Shown: positions 9,159 through 17,233, numbered from the stretch's first letter. The stretch: DNA of 31,751 nt from JAWODU01 sp046483125 (GCA_046483125.1 JAWODU010000118.1:1-31751), one strand, 5' to 3'. Notes: generated by a model not told the origin, from the sequence alone. Translations and numbers: made by a program.

Positions 9159-9323
9159 CGAACTGCTGTTTTCGGGGGCAATGGGTCTTTGCGCTCATTC
9201 TCGCCGCGCATGGCCCCATGCGCGGCTCCGAGGAAGCCGGTACTTCTGCTTACGCGTCCCCGCGGCAGAAGCACCGCCTGACCCGCTTAAAGACCCATTG
9301 CCCCCGAAAACAGCACTTGTTCG
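9159..9323. repeat. 165-nt inverted-repeat element with two inner hairpins
   Basis: The outer arms 9164-9190 and 9289-9315 are perfect 27-nt inverted repeats. Pairing extends outward (cgaac 9159-9163 with gttcg 9319-9323, past a 3-nt bulge) and inward (gcg 9191-9193 with cgc 9284-9286). The loop holds two further hairpins: 9203-9213 with 9216-9226 (11 nt, perfect, tiny loop) and 9238-9249 with 9265-9276 (12 nt with one A/C mismatch). The whole can fold as a three-way junction. It has no U-tract, so it is not an ordinary terminator, and no convincing ORF. It fills the murG to fmdB gap. It could be a MITE-like or REP/BIME-like mobile repeat or a structured RNA. No second copy is in the window. 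Confidence 0.85.
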
Positions 9324-9356
9324 TTAAAGGCTGAATGTGCTGATACAAATATCTGC

Positions 9357-9385
9357 TTTCGTTTTTTTCGCGTGTTTCGTAGTTT
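9357..9385 (+). repeat. 9-nt-period TTTCG intergenic repeat, copy 1
   Basis: Three consecutive 9-nt units: TTTCGTTTT, TTTCGCGTG, TTTCGTAGT, then TT. The same three-unit pattern occurs at 14629-14657 (minus) and 27418-27446 (plus). This copy ends 16 nt before the SD of the fmdB-like gene. Confidence 0.8.
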
Positions 9386-9401
9386 ACCAGGTAAAGAAAA
9401 C

Positions 9402-9409
9402 AAGGAGGA
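9402..9409 (+). promoter_or_regulatory. Ribosome binding site deciding the GTG start of the fmdB-like gene
   Basis: AAGGAGGA lies 4 nt before GTG 9414. It favours that start over the in-frame GTG at 9372, which falls inside the TTTCG repeat and would add 14 residues unlike the family. Confidence 0.8.
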
Positions 9410-9413
9410 AAGT

Positions 9414-9902
9414 GTGCCTATTTACGAGTTTTACTGCCCTTCGTGTCACATGATTTTTAATTTCTTTTCAAAATCGGTCAATACAACCAAAAGGCCCATG
9501 TGCCCGCGCTGTAAAAAGAAACGTCTCGAGCGCCGCGTTTCGCTGTTTTCCGCCTCCAGCGGCAAGGGCGGGGAATCGGGAGAAGATCTGCCGGTAGATG
9601 AAGGAAAAATGGAAGAAGCTATTACAAAACTCGCGGGCGAAGCTGAAAACATAGACGAAAACGATCCGCGGCAGGCCGCCGGCCTTATGCGAAAACTTTC
9701 CGACATGACGGGGATCAAGTACGGCAAGAGCATGGAGGAAGCGGTCGGGCGGATGGAGAGCGGTGAGGACCCCGAGCGCATAGAGGAAGAAATGGGCGAT
9801 CTCATGGAAGAAGAAGAGCCCTTTGAATTTCCGGGCAAAAAAGGCGGCCCCGCCGGAAAACCCCGGGAACCGGCAAGGGATCGTACCCTTTACGAGTTGT
9901 AG
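9414..9902 (+). CDS. FmdB-family zinc ribbon protein, long form
   Basis: 162 residues beginning MPIYEFYCPSC, the hallmark of the FmdB/CxxC_CxxC_SSSS zinc ribbon family, with Cys8, Cys11, Cys30 and Cys33 as the likely zinc ligands. Family members are proposed regulators, but their molecular role is not settled. The usual length is about 70-110 residues; here a C-terminal extension from about residue 60 is strongly acidic (EEEMGDLMEEEEPFEF). It carries a DPRQAAGLMRKLSDMTG segment that I associate from memory with longer members of the family. The gene is 13 nt upstream of thpR on the same strand, so they are probably one transcript. Confidence 0.88.
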   Translation: MPIYEFYCPSCHMIFNFFSKSVNTTKRPMCPRCKKKRLERRVSLFSASSGKGGESGEDLPVDEGKMEEAITKLAGEAENIDENDPRQAAGLMRKLSDMTGIKYGKSMEEAVGRMESGEDPERIEEEMGDLMEEEEPFEFPGKKGGPAGKPREPARDRTLYEL

Positions 9903-9915
9903 TTCTTGCATACCC

Positions 9916-10479
9916 ATGCGTACGTTCGCGGCAGTAGACATAAACGATAAGGTGCGCGGCAACCTGGAAGCTGTTCAGCGCGGTCTTTCGGACTGCGGCG
10001 CGTCTCTCCGCTGGATCCCTTCCGGAAATCTGCATCTCACTCTGGTTTTCCTTGGAGAAATCGATCGGGATAGCGTCGATGGTATAACCAAAAGAATCAG
10101 AACCTCTGTTTCAGGCACGGGACCGTTTGTGTGCCGGGTAAAGGGAATCGGTTATTTCGGGCGGAAAGGGAGGCCACGGATAATCCGGGCCGGTATCGAG
10201 GACGGAAACGGGATTCTGAAGAATCTGCAGGGCCGTTTGACGGGCCAGCTCGTAGAGGAAGGCCTGAGTGTCGACAAAAGGGATTATGTTCCGCACCTGA
10301 CGCTGGCCAGAGTCAAGTCCGGGCGTAATGCGCGCGAACTGGCAACAGCAATCCACCGATTCGAGGAAGAAGACTTCGGCACATTCCGGGTCAGCGGCGT
10401 TAAACTCGTGGAAAGCGTTCTTACGCCAGAAGGTCCGGTCTACAGTCAGGCGGCGTTCGTTCCGCTGAAGGAAGGCTGA
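9916..10479 (+). CDS. thpR: RNA 2',3'-cyclic phosphodiesterase (2'-5' RNA ligase family)
   Basis: 187 residues. The two HxTx catalytic motifs of the 2H phosphoesterase superfamily are present: HLTLVFLG with His40/Thr42 and HLTLARV with His127/Thr129. The N-terminus MRTFAAVDIND is typical of the family (R-x-F-A/I-A). The open frame extends upstream to 9823 but that part is the end of the fmdB-like gene in another frame; ATG 9916 gives the family-length protein. The enzyme hydrolyses 2',3'-cyclic phosphate RNA ends, and RNA ligation has been reported only in vitro. Its last 34 nt overlap the end of the convergent manA. Confidence 0.93.
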   Translation: MRTFAAVDINDKVRGNLEAVQRGLSDCGASLRWIPSGNLHLTLVFLGEIDRDSVDGITKRIRTSVSGTGPFVCRVKGIGYFGRKGRPRIIRAGIEDGNGILKNLQGRLTGQLVEEGLSVDKRDYVPHLTLARVKSGRNARELATAIHRFEEEDFGTFRVSGVKLVESVLTPEGPVYSQAAFVPLKEG

Positions 10480-11462
10480 ACAGCCGGCGTGATATTCAAG
10501 AAAGAGGCCGTACTGCCGGAGGGGACGAGGGAACAGGACTCAACCGATGCTGGAATCAAACAGGAGGTGCCGGGACCGATATTTTCCGCGTTTCCCCCGT
10601 TACGGATCTCCAGATTTCCCTCAAGCTGGAACAGAATGCTGAAACTTTGGCAAGAATTCCGGATTTCCGTTGCTTTGCCAGTGGTGGAACGCGTGACGCG
10701 GAAATAGGGGCATTTAAGGATTTCCCGCCTTTGCACTCCGTTTTCCGCTTCCATCCCCCGCGGTTCAACCGTGATGGGTTCGGAATCCCGCCAGTTGATT
10801 ACGCTCATGGCTTTATCAACGTGGAGTTCTCTCGGTTTTCCGTCTTTACCCACCCGGCCCCAGTCGTAAACGCGGTAGGTAGTGTTGGAATTCTGCTGAA
10901 CTTCGAGCAGAAGAAGTCCCGAACCTATGGCATGAACCCTCCCGCCCGGAACGTAAACGGCGGTACCGCGGCGGGGCTTGATTGTGTTCAGCACTTTTTC
11001 CAGATGTTCTGATTTCAGGGCCGCCTTGAATGTTTCCGGCGATGTCCCCGGTTTAAGGCCCGCGTAGATCGCGGCATGCGGTTCCGCGTCCAGGACGTAC
11101 CACATTTCCGTCTTCGCTTCTCCTCCCGCCCGTCGTGCGCTGTCATCATCTGGATGAACCTGCACGCTTAATTGTTCCTTTGCGTCGATTATTTTGATCA
11201 AAAGAGGAAATACCGTTGTCCCTGCGTATGACCGGCCCAGCAGATCCTCGGCGGAGTTCTTTACAAGCTCCGCGAGTGATGTGCCCGCCAGGGCGCCGTT
11301 GGTTACTACGCTCATGCCTTCTCCACGATCGGAGATTTCCCATGACTCGGCGCATACGCCGTTTTGAGGTTCGCGGTTAAAAAGCCGGGGTATGCGGTCG
11401 CCGCCCCAGATGTAATCTTTGTAGACGGGTCCGAACAGCAGGGGGTAGAGTTTGCGGCTCAT
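10446..11462 (-). CDS. manA: Mannose-6-phosphate isomerase, class I (short form)
   Basis: 338 residues from ATG 11462, which is preceded by AGGGGTG; the ATG at 11513 adds 17 residues unlike the family. It interconverts mannose-6-phosphate and fructose-6-phosphate with a bound metal. Zinc ligands of the cupin fold are visible: QVHPDDD (Gln101, His103), Glu119 in KTEMWYVLD, and His177 in GGRVHAIGSG. The YIWGG block at the N-terminus and YDWGR in the middle are typical of the short Bacillus-type enzyme. It is convergent with thpR (34-nt overlap) and divergent from the kinase, with 89 nt between start codons. It probably feeds sugar-nucleotide or mannose metabolism. Confidence 0.95.
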   Translation of the reverse strand: MSRKLYPLLFGPVYKDYIWGGDRIPRLFNREPQNGVCAESWEISDRGEGMSVVTNGALAGTSLAELVKNSAEDLLGRSYAGTTVFPLLIKIIDAKEQLSVQVHPDDDSARRAGGEAKTEMWYVLDAEPHAAIYAGLKPGTSPETFKAALKSEHLEKVLNTIKPRRGTAVYVPGGRVHAIGSGLLLLEVQQNSNTTYRVYDWGRVGKDGKPRELHVDKAMSVINWRDSEPITVEPRGMEAENGVQRREILKCPYFRVTRSTTGKATEIRNSCQSFSILFQLEGNLEIRNGGNAENIGPGTSCLIPASVESCSLVPSGSTASFLNITPAVQPSFSGTNAA

Positions 11463-11513
11463 AGCATGAGCACCCCTACACCGGTTTCGAGCGTAAGACA
11501 AGGGAAAATACAC

Positions 11514-11542
11514 TTGCCCGTTTCGCCCCCCTGTGCTATAAG
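11514..11542 (+). promoter_or_regulatory. Predicted sigma-70 type promoter of the Ser/Thr kinase gene
   Basis: A -35 box TTGCCC (11514-11519), a 17-nt spacer and a -10 box TATAAG (11537-11542) match the housekeeping consensus at 9 of 12 positions. The -10 box ends 9 nt before the ATG at 11552, so the transcript would have almost no 5' leader. Confidence 0.55.
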
Positions 11543-11551
11543 GGCCGCTCT

Positions 11552-12595
11552 ATGAGGATCCCCGGATTCGATATCCACGATAAAATCGGCGAAGGCGCTA
11601 CCGCTGCCGTTTGGAAAGCCTACCAGGTTTCGCTGGGGCGCATGACCGCCGTTAAGATCCTCAAACCGGAATGCGCCGCGAAACCCGAAGAGGTCAAAGA
11701 CTTTATCGCCGAAGCGCGTTCCGCGGCCAGGCTCAAACACCCCAATATCGTGCAGGTCTACGACGTGGGCAACCAGGATGGTACTCACTATTTTGTCATG
11801 GAGTACGTCGACGGTCCCACGGTATCCCAGATGCTCTCCCGCCAGAGCAGGCTCAGCGCTAAGAAAGCCCTTAAAATAGCCAAAGACGTGGCCGACGCGC
11901 TTCACAGGGCCTGGGAGGACGTCGGGATCATACACAGGGACATCAAGCCCGACAACATTATGCTGGACAAGGACGGTACGGTGAAGCTGGCAGACCTCGG
12001 GCTTGCCAAGATCGTAAAACACGCAAAGACCACGGGAGAAGAGCCCAGGCGTCTGGAAGGCACTCCGAATTATATGTCCCCCGAACAGGCAGGGTGTGAC
12101 ACAGATCTGGACGTTACGTCCGATATGTATTCGATGGGGGCCACTCTTTATCACATGGTTACCGGAAAACTACCCTTCGGCGACTCCAGCCCCGACAGGG
12201 TTGTTGACCTGCAGATAGAAGGCCATCTGGTTAATCCGCGGGAAATTGAGCCGTCGATATCCATAGGTCTTGCGCAGTTGATTACCAACCTGATGATGAA
12301 GAAAAAGGAGGACAGGTACAGTGACTGGCAGGAGGCCATAGCCGATTTCAGGAAAGTGTCCGCGGGCCGGATACTTTTAGCCGGCCACGGATCGGGGGCG
12401 GACAGTACCATAAGTCCTGTTTCGGGAAAGAGCACCACGAAGAGCACGACGAAAACCAGAAAGCAGGCCGTTGGATCAAAGCGATCATCCGATGACGCTT
12501 CTCCTTCTAAAAGGGTTCCCGGCGTTGTGCAGTTTACGGCATGGTCCCTGATGGTGCTGTGGTGGATCGTGCTGGCCTATAAGTTGCTGGGATAA
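11552..12595 (+). CDS. Membrane-anchored Ser/Thr protein kinase (Hanks type)
   Basis: 347 residues. The kinase domain covers residues about 6-270: glycine loop GEGATAAV (13-20), ATP lysine Lys35 in AVKIL, catalytic loop HRDIKPDN (Asp130), metal-binding Asp148 in a DLG rather than DFG motif, and GTPNYMSPEQ in the activation segment. DLG is common in bacterial kinases and does not imply loss of activity. A Ser/Thr/Lys-rich linker (about 285-325) leads to one C-terminal transmembrane helix (FTAWSLMVLWWIVLAYKLLG) that ends the protein, so the kinase faces the cytoplasm and there is no external sensor domain. No SD precedes ATG 11552. ligA follows 8 nt after the stop codon. Targets are unknown. 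Confidence 0.93.
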   Translation: MRIPGFDIHDKIGEGATAAVWKAYQVSLGRMTAVKILKPECAAKPEEVKDFIAEARSAARLKHPNIVQVYDVGNQDGTHYFVMEYVDGPTVSQMLSRQSRLSAKKALKIAKDVADALHRAWEDVGIIHRDIKPDNIMLDKDGTVKLADLGLAKIVKHAKTTGEEPRRLEGTPNYMSPEQAGCDTDLDVTSDMYSMGATLYHMVTGKLPFGDSSPDRVVDLQIEGHLVNPREIEPSISIGLAQLITNLMMKKKEDRYSDWQEAIADFRKVSAGRILLAGHGSGADSTISPVSGKSTTKSTTKTRKQAVGSKRSSDDASPSKRVPGVVQFTAWSLMVLWWIVLAYKLLG

Positions 12596-12603
12596 AACGC
12601 TCT

Positions 12604-14613
12604 ATGCGTAGAAAAGACGCCGCTGACCGTGCCGCTCGGCTTTGTGCCGAGATCAATCGCCACGATTACCTCTATTACGTGCTCGCCAGCCCGGAGATAT
12701 CGGACAGGCAATACGACCGTCTATATTCCGAACTTTGTGCGATTGAAAAAGAATTTCCCGACCTGGTTGCCCCGGATTCCCCTACCCTCAGAGTCGGGGG
12801 CAGGCCGCTTGAAGTATTTGCGCCGGTGAGGCACAGCCCGCCGATGATGAGCCTGGACAATACTTATCGGAAAGAAGAGCTGGAGGACTTTGACAGACGT
12901 GTGCGGAAGCTGGCGGGTGATTCGTCCTGTTCCTATATCGTTGAGCCCAAAATAGACGGTGTAGCGGTATCCCTGAGATACGAAAAAGGAAGTCTGACCA
13001 CGGGCAGTACGAGGGGGGATGGCACGACGGGCGATGACATTACCAATAACCTTCGCACGGTTCGTTCAATACCTTTGAGGCTGACATACGAGGGATCGCC
13101 TCCCGGCCTTCTGGAAGTCAGGGGAGAGGTTTTCATGCTGAAGGAAGGTTTTGTGAAGGTAAACACTGATAGAACGTCGCGGGGACTGAATGTTTTTGCC
13201 AATCCCAGGAACGCGGCGGCCGGCTCGCTCAAGCTTCTGGATCCGGCGGAGGTCGCGAAGCGGCCGCTTGATGCCGTGGTCTACGCGCTGGGTGAAATTT
13301 CCGAAGCCGGTCCGCGGACTCATGAATATCTTATCAAAACCCTGCGGGAGGCGGGACTGCCGACTGTTCCCGCGTACTGGAAGTGCGAGAACATCCGCAA
13401 AGTACTTGAAGCGATAGATGAACTCGAAAAAGTACGGCACAAGTACGGGTTTGAGACCGACGGGGCGGTGGTCAAAGTAAACGAACGTGATCTTTACGAA
13501 CTTCTGGGCGCCACGGCCAAAAGCCCGCGATGGGCGGTTGCCTACAAGTATGAACCTGAAGCGGCTAAAAGCCGCGTACGGAACATACTTGTACAGGTGG
13601 GCCGGACCGGAGTGCTGACTCCGGTCGCGGAACTTGAGCCCGTTACAGTGGCTGGATCTACCGTGAGCAGGGCCACCCTGCATAACGCTGATGAAATAAG
13701 CCGCAAGGATATTCGGATCGGCGACCTGGTTTCCGTGGAGAAGGCGGGTGACGTGATACCGGCGGTTACCGGCGTGGAGAAAGAGGCGCGGAAAGGAACT
13801 GAAAAGCGGTTCAAGATGCCGAAGAAGTGCCCCGTATGCGGCAAGCCGGTTGAACAGAGGGAAGGCGAAGTGGCGCTCCGTTGCGAGAATCTTCAGTGTC
13901 CCGCCCAGATCAAGCGATGGATTTTTCACTTTGCTTCCCGAAGCGCCATGGACATAGAGGGTCTGGGTCGTTCCCTGGTGGAGAAGCTTGTCGATGAAGA
14001 GCTTGTGCGGGATCCGTCCGACCTGTACGGCCTGAGTGTTGAGAAGGTTGCGGGTCTTGAACGCATGGCGGAGAAATCAGCCGGCAATCTGCTGAAGCAG
14101 ATAGACGACAGCCGGCACAGGGAATTCCGCCGCGTTATCGCGGCGTTGGGAATAAGGCACGTCGGTGTAGGAGCCGCCCGCGCCCTTGAGGATCGATTTC
14201 AGGATATCGATTCATTGATGAACGCGGATAAGGCCCAACTTGAAGCCGTGCCCGATGTGGGTCCCGTTGCTGCCGGGAGTATAACGGAGTTTTTCTCGTC
14301 TGAACGTAACGGGAAAATCATGAAAAAGCTGAAAAAGGCAGGGGTGAACATGCGGGCTTCCTCTCCATCCGGGCGGAATGACAACCGGCTGGATGGCAGG
14401 ACTTTTGTGCTGACGGGCGCTCTCGATTCGTGTACGAGGGAGGAGGCGGCGAAAAAAATCAGGGACTTCGGCGGGAAGGTATCTTCATCCGTTTCCGGAA
14501 AGACTTCGTTTGTCGTGGCGGGGAGCGACCCCGGTTCCAAGCTGGAAAAAGCCCGCAGGCTTGGGGTGCAGGTTCTTTCTGAGAAGGAATTCCTTGCGAT
14601 GCTCGGGGAGTGA
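12604..14613 (+). CDS. ligA: NAD-dependent DNA ligase
   Basis: 669 residues, normal for LigA. It seals nicks in replication and repair using NAD+. Domains in order are the Ia domain with HDYLYYV (about 20-26), the adenylation domain with EPKIDGVA (Lys116 is the nucleotidyl acceptor), the OB fold (about 320-390), a four-cysteine zinc finger (CPVC ... CENLQC, about 405-432), helix-hairpin-helix repeats including VPDVGPVAA (about 540), and a C-terminal BRCT domain (LDGRTFVLTGAL to the end). ATG 12604 lies 8 nt after the kinase stop, so co-transcription is likely; no SD is obvious. Identification is secure. Confidence 0.97.
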   Translation: MRRKDAADRAARLCAEINRHDYLYYVLASPEISDRQYDRLYSELCAIEKEFPDLVAPDSPTLRVGGRPLEVFAPVRHSPPMMSLDNTYRKEELEDFDRRVRKLAGDSSCSYIVEPKIDGVAVSLRYEKGSLTTGSTRGDGTTGDDITNNLRTVRSIPLRLTYEGSPPGLLEVRGEVFMLKEGFVKVNTDRTSRGLNVFANPRNAAAGSLKLLDPAEVAKRPLDAVVYALGEISEAGPRTHEYLIKTLREAGLPTVPAYWKCENIRKVLEAIDELEKVRHKYGFETDGAVVKVNERDLYELLGATAKSPRWAVAYKYEPEAAKSRVRNILVQVGRTGVLTPVAELEPVTVAGSTVSRATLHNADEISRKDIRIGDLVSVEKAGDVIPAVTGVEKEARKGTEKRFKMPKKCPVCGKPVEQREGEVALRCENLQCPAQIKRWIFHFASRSAMDIEGLGRSLVEKLVDEELVRDPSDLYGLSVEKVAGLERMAEKSAGNLLKQIDDSRHREFRRVIAALGIRHVGVGAARALEDRFQDIDSLMNADKAQLEAVPDVGPVAAGSITEFFSSERNGKIMKKLKKAGVNMRASSPSGRNDNRLDGRTFVLTGALDSCTREEAAKKIRDFGGKVSSSVSGKTSFVVAGSDPGSKLEKARRLGVQVLSEKEFLAMLGE

Positions 14614-14628
14614 TAAGAAAGACGCCTG

Positions 14629-14657
14629 AAACTACGAAATACGCGAAAGGTACGAAA
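14629..14657 (-). repeat. 9-nt-period TTTCG intergenic repeat, copy 2 (reverse orientation)
   Basis: Read on the minus strand, the units are TTTCGTACC, TTTCGCGTA, TTTCGTAGT, then TT. It lies in the 86-nt gap between the convergent ligA and DUF4380 genes, 15 nt after the ligA stop. Confidence 0.82.
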
Positions 14658-14699
14658 GAGGAACAAGGTTGGATCTGACAGGCAACACTGCTTGCGTCA

Positions 14700-15593
14700 T
14701 CACCGCGCGAGCGGCTTGATGTCCCGATCTATGTCATCTTCGCTTTTCCACTCGGGAACGTCCCTGTGCAGTGACCAGGTTTCCCTGTGACGGGCGGATT
14801 CGCCCGGCTTCAGTGTTACGAGACTTCCGATGCTTTCCATCTCCAGGAATTCTTCGTTGGCGAAGGTTTCGAAATTCACCCCGCCGTCCGGGTATGAAGC
14901 ATCCTTTTCTCTCGCGAAACGCTTTATGAAGAGGAAGCCGTCAGTGTAGTATCCCGCCCAGCCTTCGGAGTGCGCGATTCCGAGCTTGTTCGGCCCCCGG
15001 TATGGATCCTGCCGGAAGGTAACGTATCTTCTTCCTATGGTCCACCTGGGATCGCTGAAATCGGTGTATCCCCACAGGCTCCATTCCTGGTTGTGGGTCA
15101 GGCGTTCGGTGTGAGGTATTTTATGGGGCAGTGGGATTACGGCTGTTCCGTTCAGGCACATGACCGACAGGGCCCAGGGAGCCGGTTCAACAGCCCCTTC
15201 TCCATTGTTGGTAAGAATATGGTCGACCGTAACGACGTTTGAATCCGGGGCAAGGGCTATTTCCATGCTCTTGACGATGCCCGTGATCGGGCCGGGCGGC
15301 TGAACAGTTTTCACTCCCCCGGGTATTTCTTCGGCTTCAATCGGTGTATTGTCGAGTTCATACGATTTCGGTTTTTCTTCCGGCGCGATCCAGAGACGAT
15401 GCCCTCCCCTTATCATCCATTCGTCTTCCCCCATGCCGCCCTGCTGTCCCGGTATTTCTCCCAAAACGTTTTTTTCTCCGATGTATCCAAACCGAATTAC
15501 GCGAGGCCCCACGTTACGGGTGATTATGAGTTCGACCTTTTTGTTCGCCAGGCGAATATTGTCCGTCCAACCGTTAAATTCCACTGTCTCCAT
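14700..15593 (-). CDS. DUF4380 protein, aldose-1-epimerase-like fold
   Basis: 297 residues, no signal peptide. The start METVEFNGWTDNIRLANKKV, GPRVIRFG (about 29-36) and GGHRLWIAPE (about 63-72) match DUF4380-type proteins, which I place near galactose mutarotase-like beta-sandwich proteins. Catalytic identity is not established; mutarotation or another step on a pentose or hexose is a guess from context. A good SD (AAGGGAAGAG) precedes ATG 15593. The gene follows xylulokinase by 44 nt on the same strand, suggesting one operon for sugar use. Confidence 0.8.
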   Translation of the reverse strand: METVEFNGWTDNIRLANKKVELIITRNVGPRVIRFGYIGEKNVLGEIPGQQGGMGEDEWMIRGGHRLWIAPEEKPKSYELDNTPIEAEEIPGGVKTVQPPGPITGIVKSMEIALAPDSNVVTVDHILTNNGEGAVEPAPWALSVMCLNGTAVIPLPHKIPHTERLTHNQEWSLWGYTDFSDPRWTIGRRYVTFRQDPYRGPNKLGIAHSEGWAGYYTDGFLFIKRFAREKDASYPDGGVNFETFANEEFLEMESIGSLVTLKPGESARHRETWSLHRDVPEWKSEDDIDRDIKPLAR

Positions 15594-15637
15594 TACTCTT
15601 CCCTTCCCTTCTGAATCTCGTTTACATCACCAAAGAA

Positions 15638-17233
15638 CTATTTTACCAGGGTTTCTTCGAGTTCGCCGTATTTCTTAAGCATATCCGTGTAAACGGCGTG
15701 AGCCCCGGTATCCGGCCGGAACACCTCGGACCTGCCCGTTATGCCCGGCAGAGCGGCCGCGAAAGGAATAAATTTACCGTACTTTGCGCACTTCCACCCG
15801 TGAAAGGCCCGGTACGCGGCGCCGAGAGATGCGGAGTCAGGGCATTCCCCGACGCTCACCGGCACCCCGAACACGTCCGCTATTACCCGCACTATCGCCC
15901 TGTTGGCCGAGGCCCCGCCGGTAGCCAGCAGGGCGCCGGGGGACAGACCTGTTTTTCCACCGTGAAACCGCATTGAGAGCATCTGCTGTTCAACCACGGC
16001 GCGTACTTCCACGTTATCTTCGAAAGAGTCGCGGGGTTTCCCGTCCGGTCCGTAACGGAAGGTTCCTGTGTTCTGCGTCGGAGGGGTTATTTCCGGTTCA
16101 TCCAGGTAGAAACCGATATTTCCGCTGTTGCCCGGCGGAGTTGACGACAGGGCCTTGCTGAACCTGTCCCATGAACCCGAGGCGGACGCGTCCCTGATCC
16201 TCTCTCGCGTAAGAGAACCGTTTTGACGAACGATCATGACCATGTAGCCGTCGGGGTCAACCGGGTTGGCAAAAACGTGCCCCTCATCACCGGAAGGTTT
16301 CGGAGTCCTGGTCGAGCCGAACATGGTATCGCTGGTGCCCATGCTCAAGGCCAGGTCTCCCGGTTCCTGGAGACGGAGACCGGCGAGACTGTTCGGGTTG
16401 TCTCCGGAGAAAGCGACAACCGCGCAATCCTCCGCGAACCCGTAGCGTTTACTGTAATAGGAATGCAAGGTACCCGTCACGGTGTGTCCGGGAACAATTT
16501 CACCGAGCCTTGCTTCGAGGTCGGGCGCCGTGACCTTCAGGGCTTCCTGAGACCAGGTCCTTGCCCGCAGGTCCATCAGGTTCATTCCGGAACCGTCGCT
16601 TGAGTCAATCGGAGCGTAATCGCCCGTGAGCAGTGAAGCGGCAAAAGAACTGACAAGGGCTATTCGTTCCGTGGTTTCATATGCTTCCGGGTTCCGCCGG
16701 TATATTTTGGCAATCTGGTTGCCGGTAAAGCGTTCATAGGCCCTTGAACCGGTAAGATCGGCCAGAGCCTGCGGACCGCCGAGGGATTCTTCGAGTTTAC
16801 GGCATTCTTCCGTCGTGCTCGCGTCCATCCAGATCGGCGAATCCTTTATCGAGAACGCGTCTTCCATCTGGTCCCTCAGATTGCTTGCCGGGTTCAGATT
16901 CCGGAGTATATCAAGGGCGCCGTTCTTCAGCCACACACTGCCGTGCTGTTGTCCCGACCCGGAGACAGCCCGTATGCGGGGCAGGTCGACGGCGTCTTTC
17001 TTCATCCTTTCAAGAAGAATATCGAAAGCGGCAACCCACATGACGGCCGGAGAGGTTACGGTGAAGCCGTCGGGATGTTTTACCGCTCCCCCCTCGGTGC
17101 CGAATTCGGGCAGATCGGCATCGAAGTTGACGGTTTCTTCGTAAACGGTTGAAAGATCAGCATCGATGACGACGGCTTTCAGCCCCTGTGTGCTCAGGTC
17201 CAGCCCCATGAGCAAATCTCTGTCTGACGGCAT
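15638..17233 (-). CDS. xylB: Xylulokinase, eukaryotic (XYLB)-like subtype
   Basis: 531 residues. A FGGY-family kinase that phosphorylates D-xylulose to xylulose-5-phosphate for the pentose phosphate pathway. Visible blocks are GLDLSTQGLKAVVID (about 10-24), SGSGQQHGSVW (about 91-101), SPIWMDASTTEEC, TGSRAYERFTGNQIAKIYRR (about 162), SSFAASLLTGDYAPIDSSDG and GDNPNSLAG. Its length and many stretches match animal XYLB as I remember it, rather than the roughly 490-residue E. coli type. LATGGASANRAI near the C-terminus is the second ATP-site motif. SD AGGAAGGGG lies just upstream of ATG 17233. No xylose isomerase gene is adjacent. The start overlaps the end of a truncated tolC-type frame. Confidence 0.92.
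   Translation of the reverse strand: MPSDRDLLMGLDLSTQGLKAVVIDADLSTVYEETVNFDADLPEFGTEGGAVKHPDGFTVTSPAVMWVAAFDILLERMKKDAVDLPRIRAVSGSGQQHGSVWLKNGALDILRNLNPASNLRDQMEDAFSIKDSPIWMDASTTEECRKLEESLGGPQALADLTGSRAYERFTGNQIAKIYRRNPEAYETTERIALVSSFAASLLTGDYAPIDSSDGSGMNLMDLRARTWSQEALKVTAPDLEARLGEIVPGHTVTGTLHSYYSKRYGFAEDCAVVAFSGDNPNSLAGLRLQEPGDLALSMGTSDTMFGSTRTPKPSGDEGHVFANPVDPDGYMVMIVRQNGSLTRERIRDASASGSWDRFSKALSSTPPGNSGNIGFYLDEPEITPPTQNTGTFRYGPDGKPRDSFEDNVEVRAVVEQQMLSMRFHGGKTGLSPGALLATGGASANRAIVRVIADVFGVPVSVGECPDSASLGAAYRAFHGWKCAKYGKFIPFAAALPGITGRSEVFRPDTGAHAVYTDMLKKYGELEETLVK

Noticed and set aside
9159..9323. Rho-independent terminator for murG
   Set aside because: The arms are too long and there is no U-tract after either hairpin.
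9127..9327. 66-codon frame across the murG/fmdB gap
   Set aside because: It is translated straight through the 165-nt inverted repeat, has no SD, and shows low-complexity Arg/Ala/Pro content.
9372..9413. Extended FmdB-like start at GTG 9372
   Set aside because: It lies in the TTTCG repeat and lacks an SD. GTG 9414 has a perfect SD and gives the family start MPIYEF.
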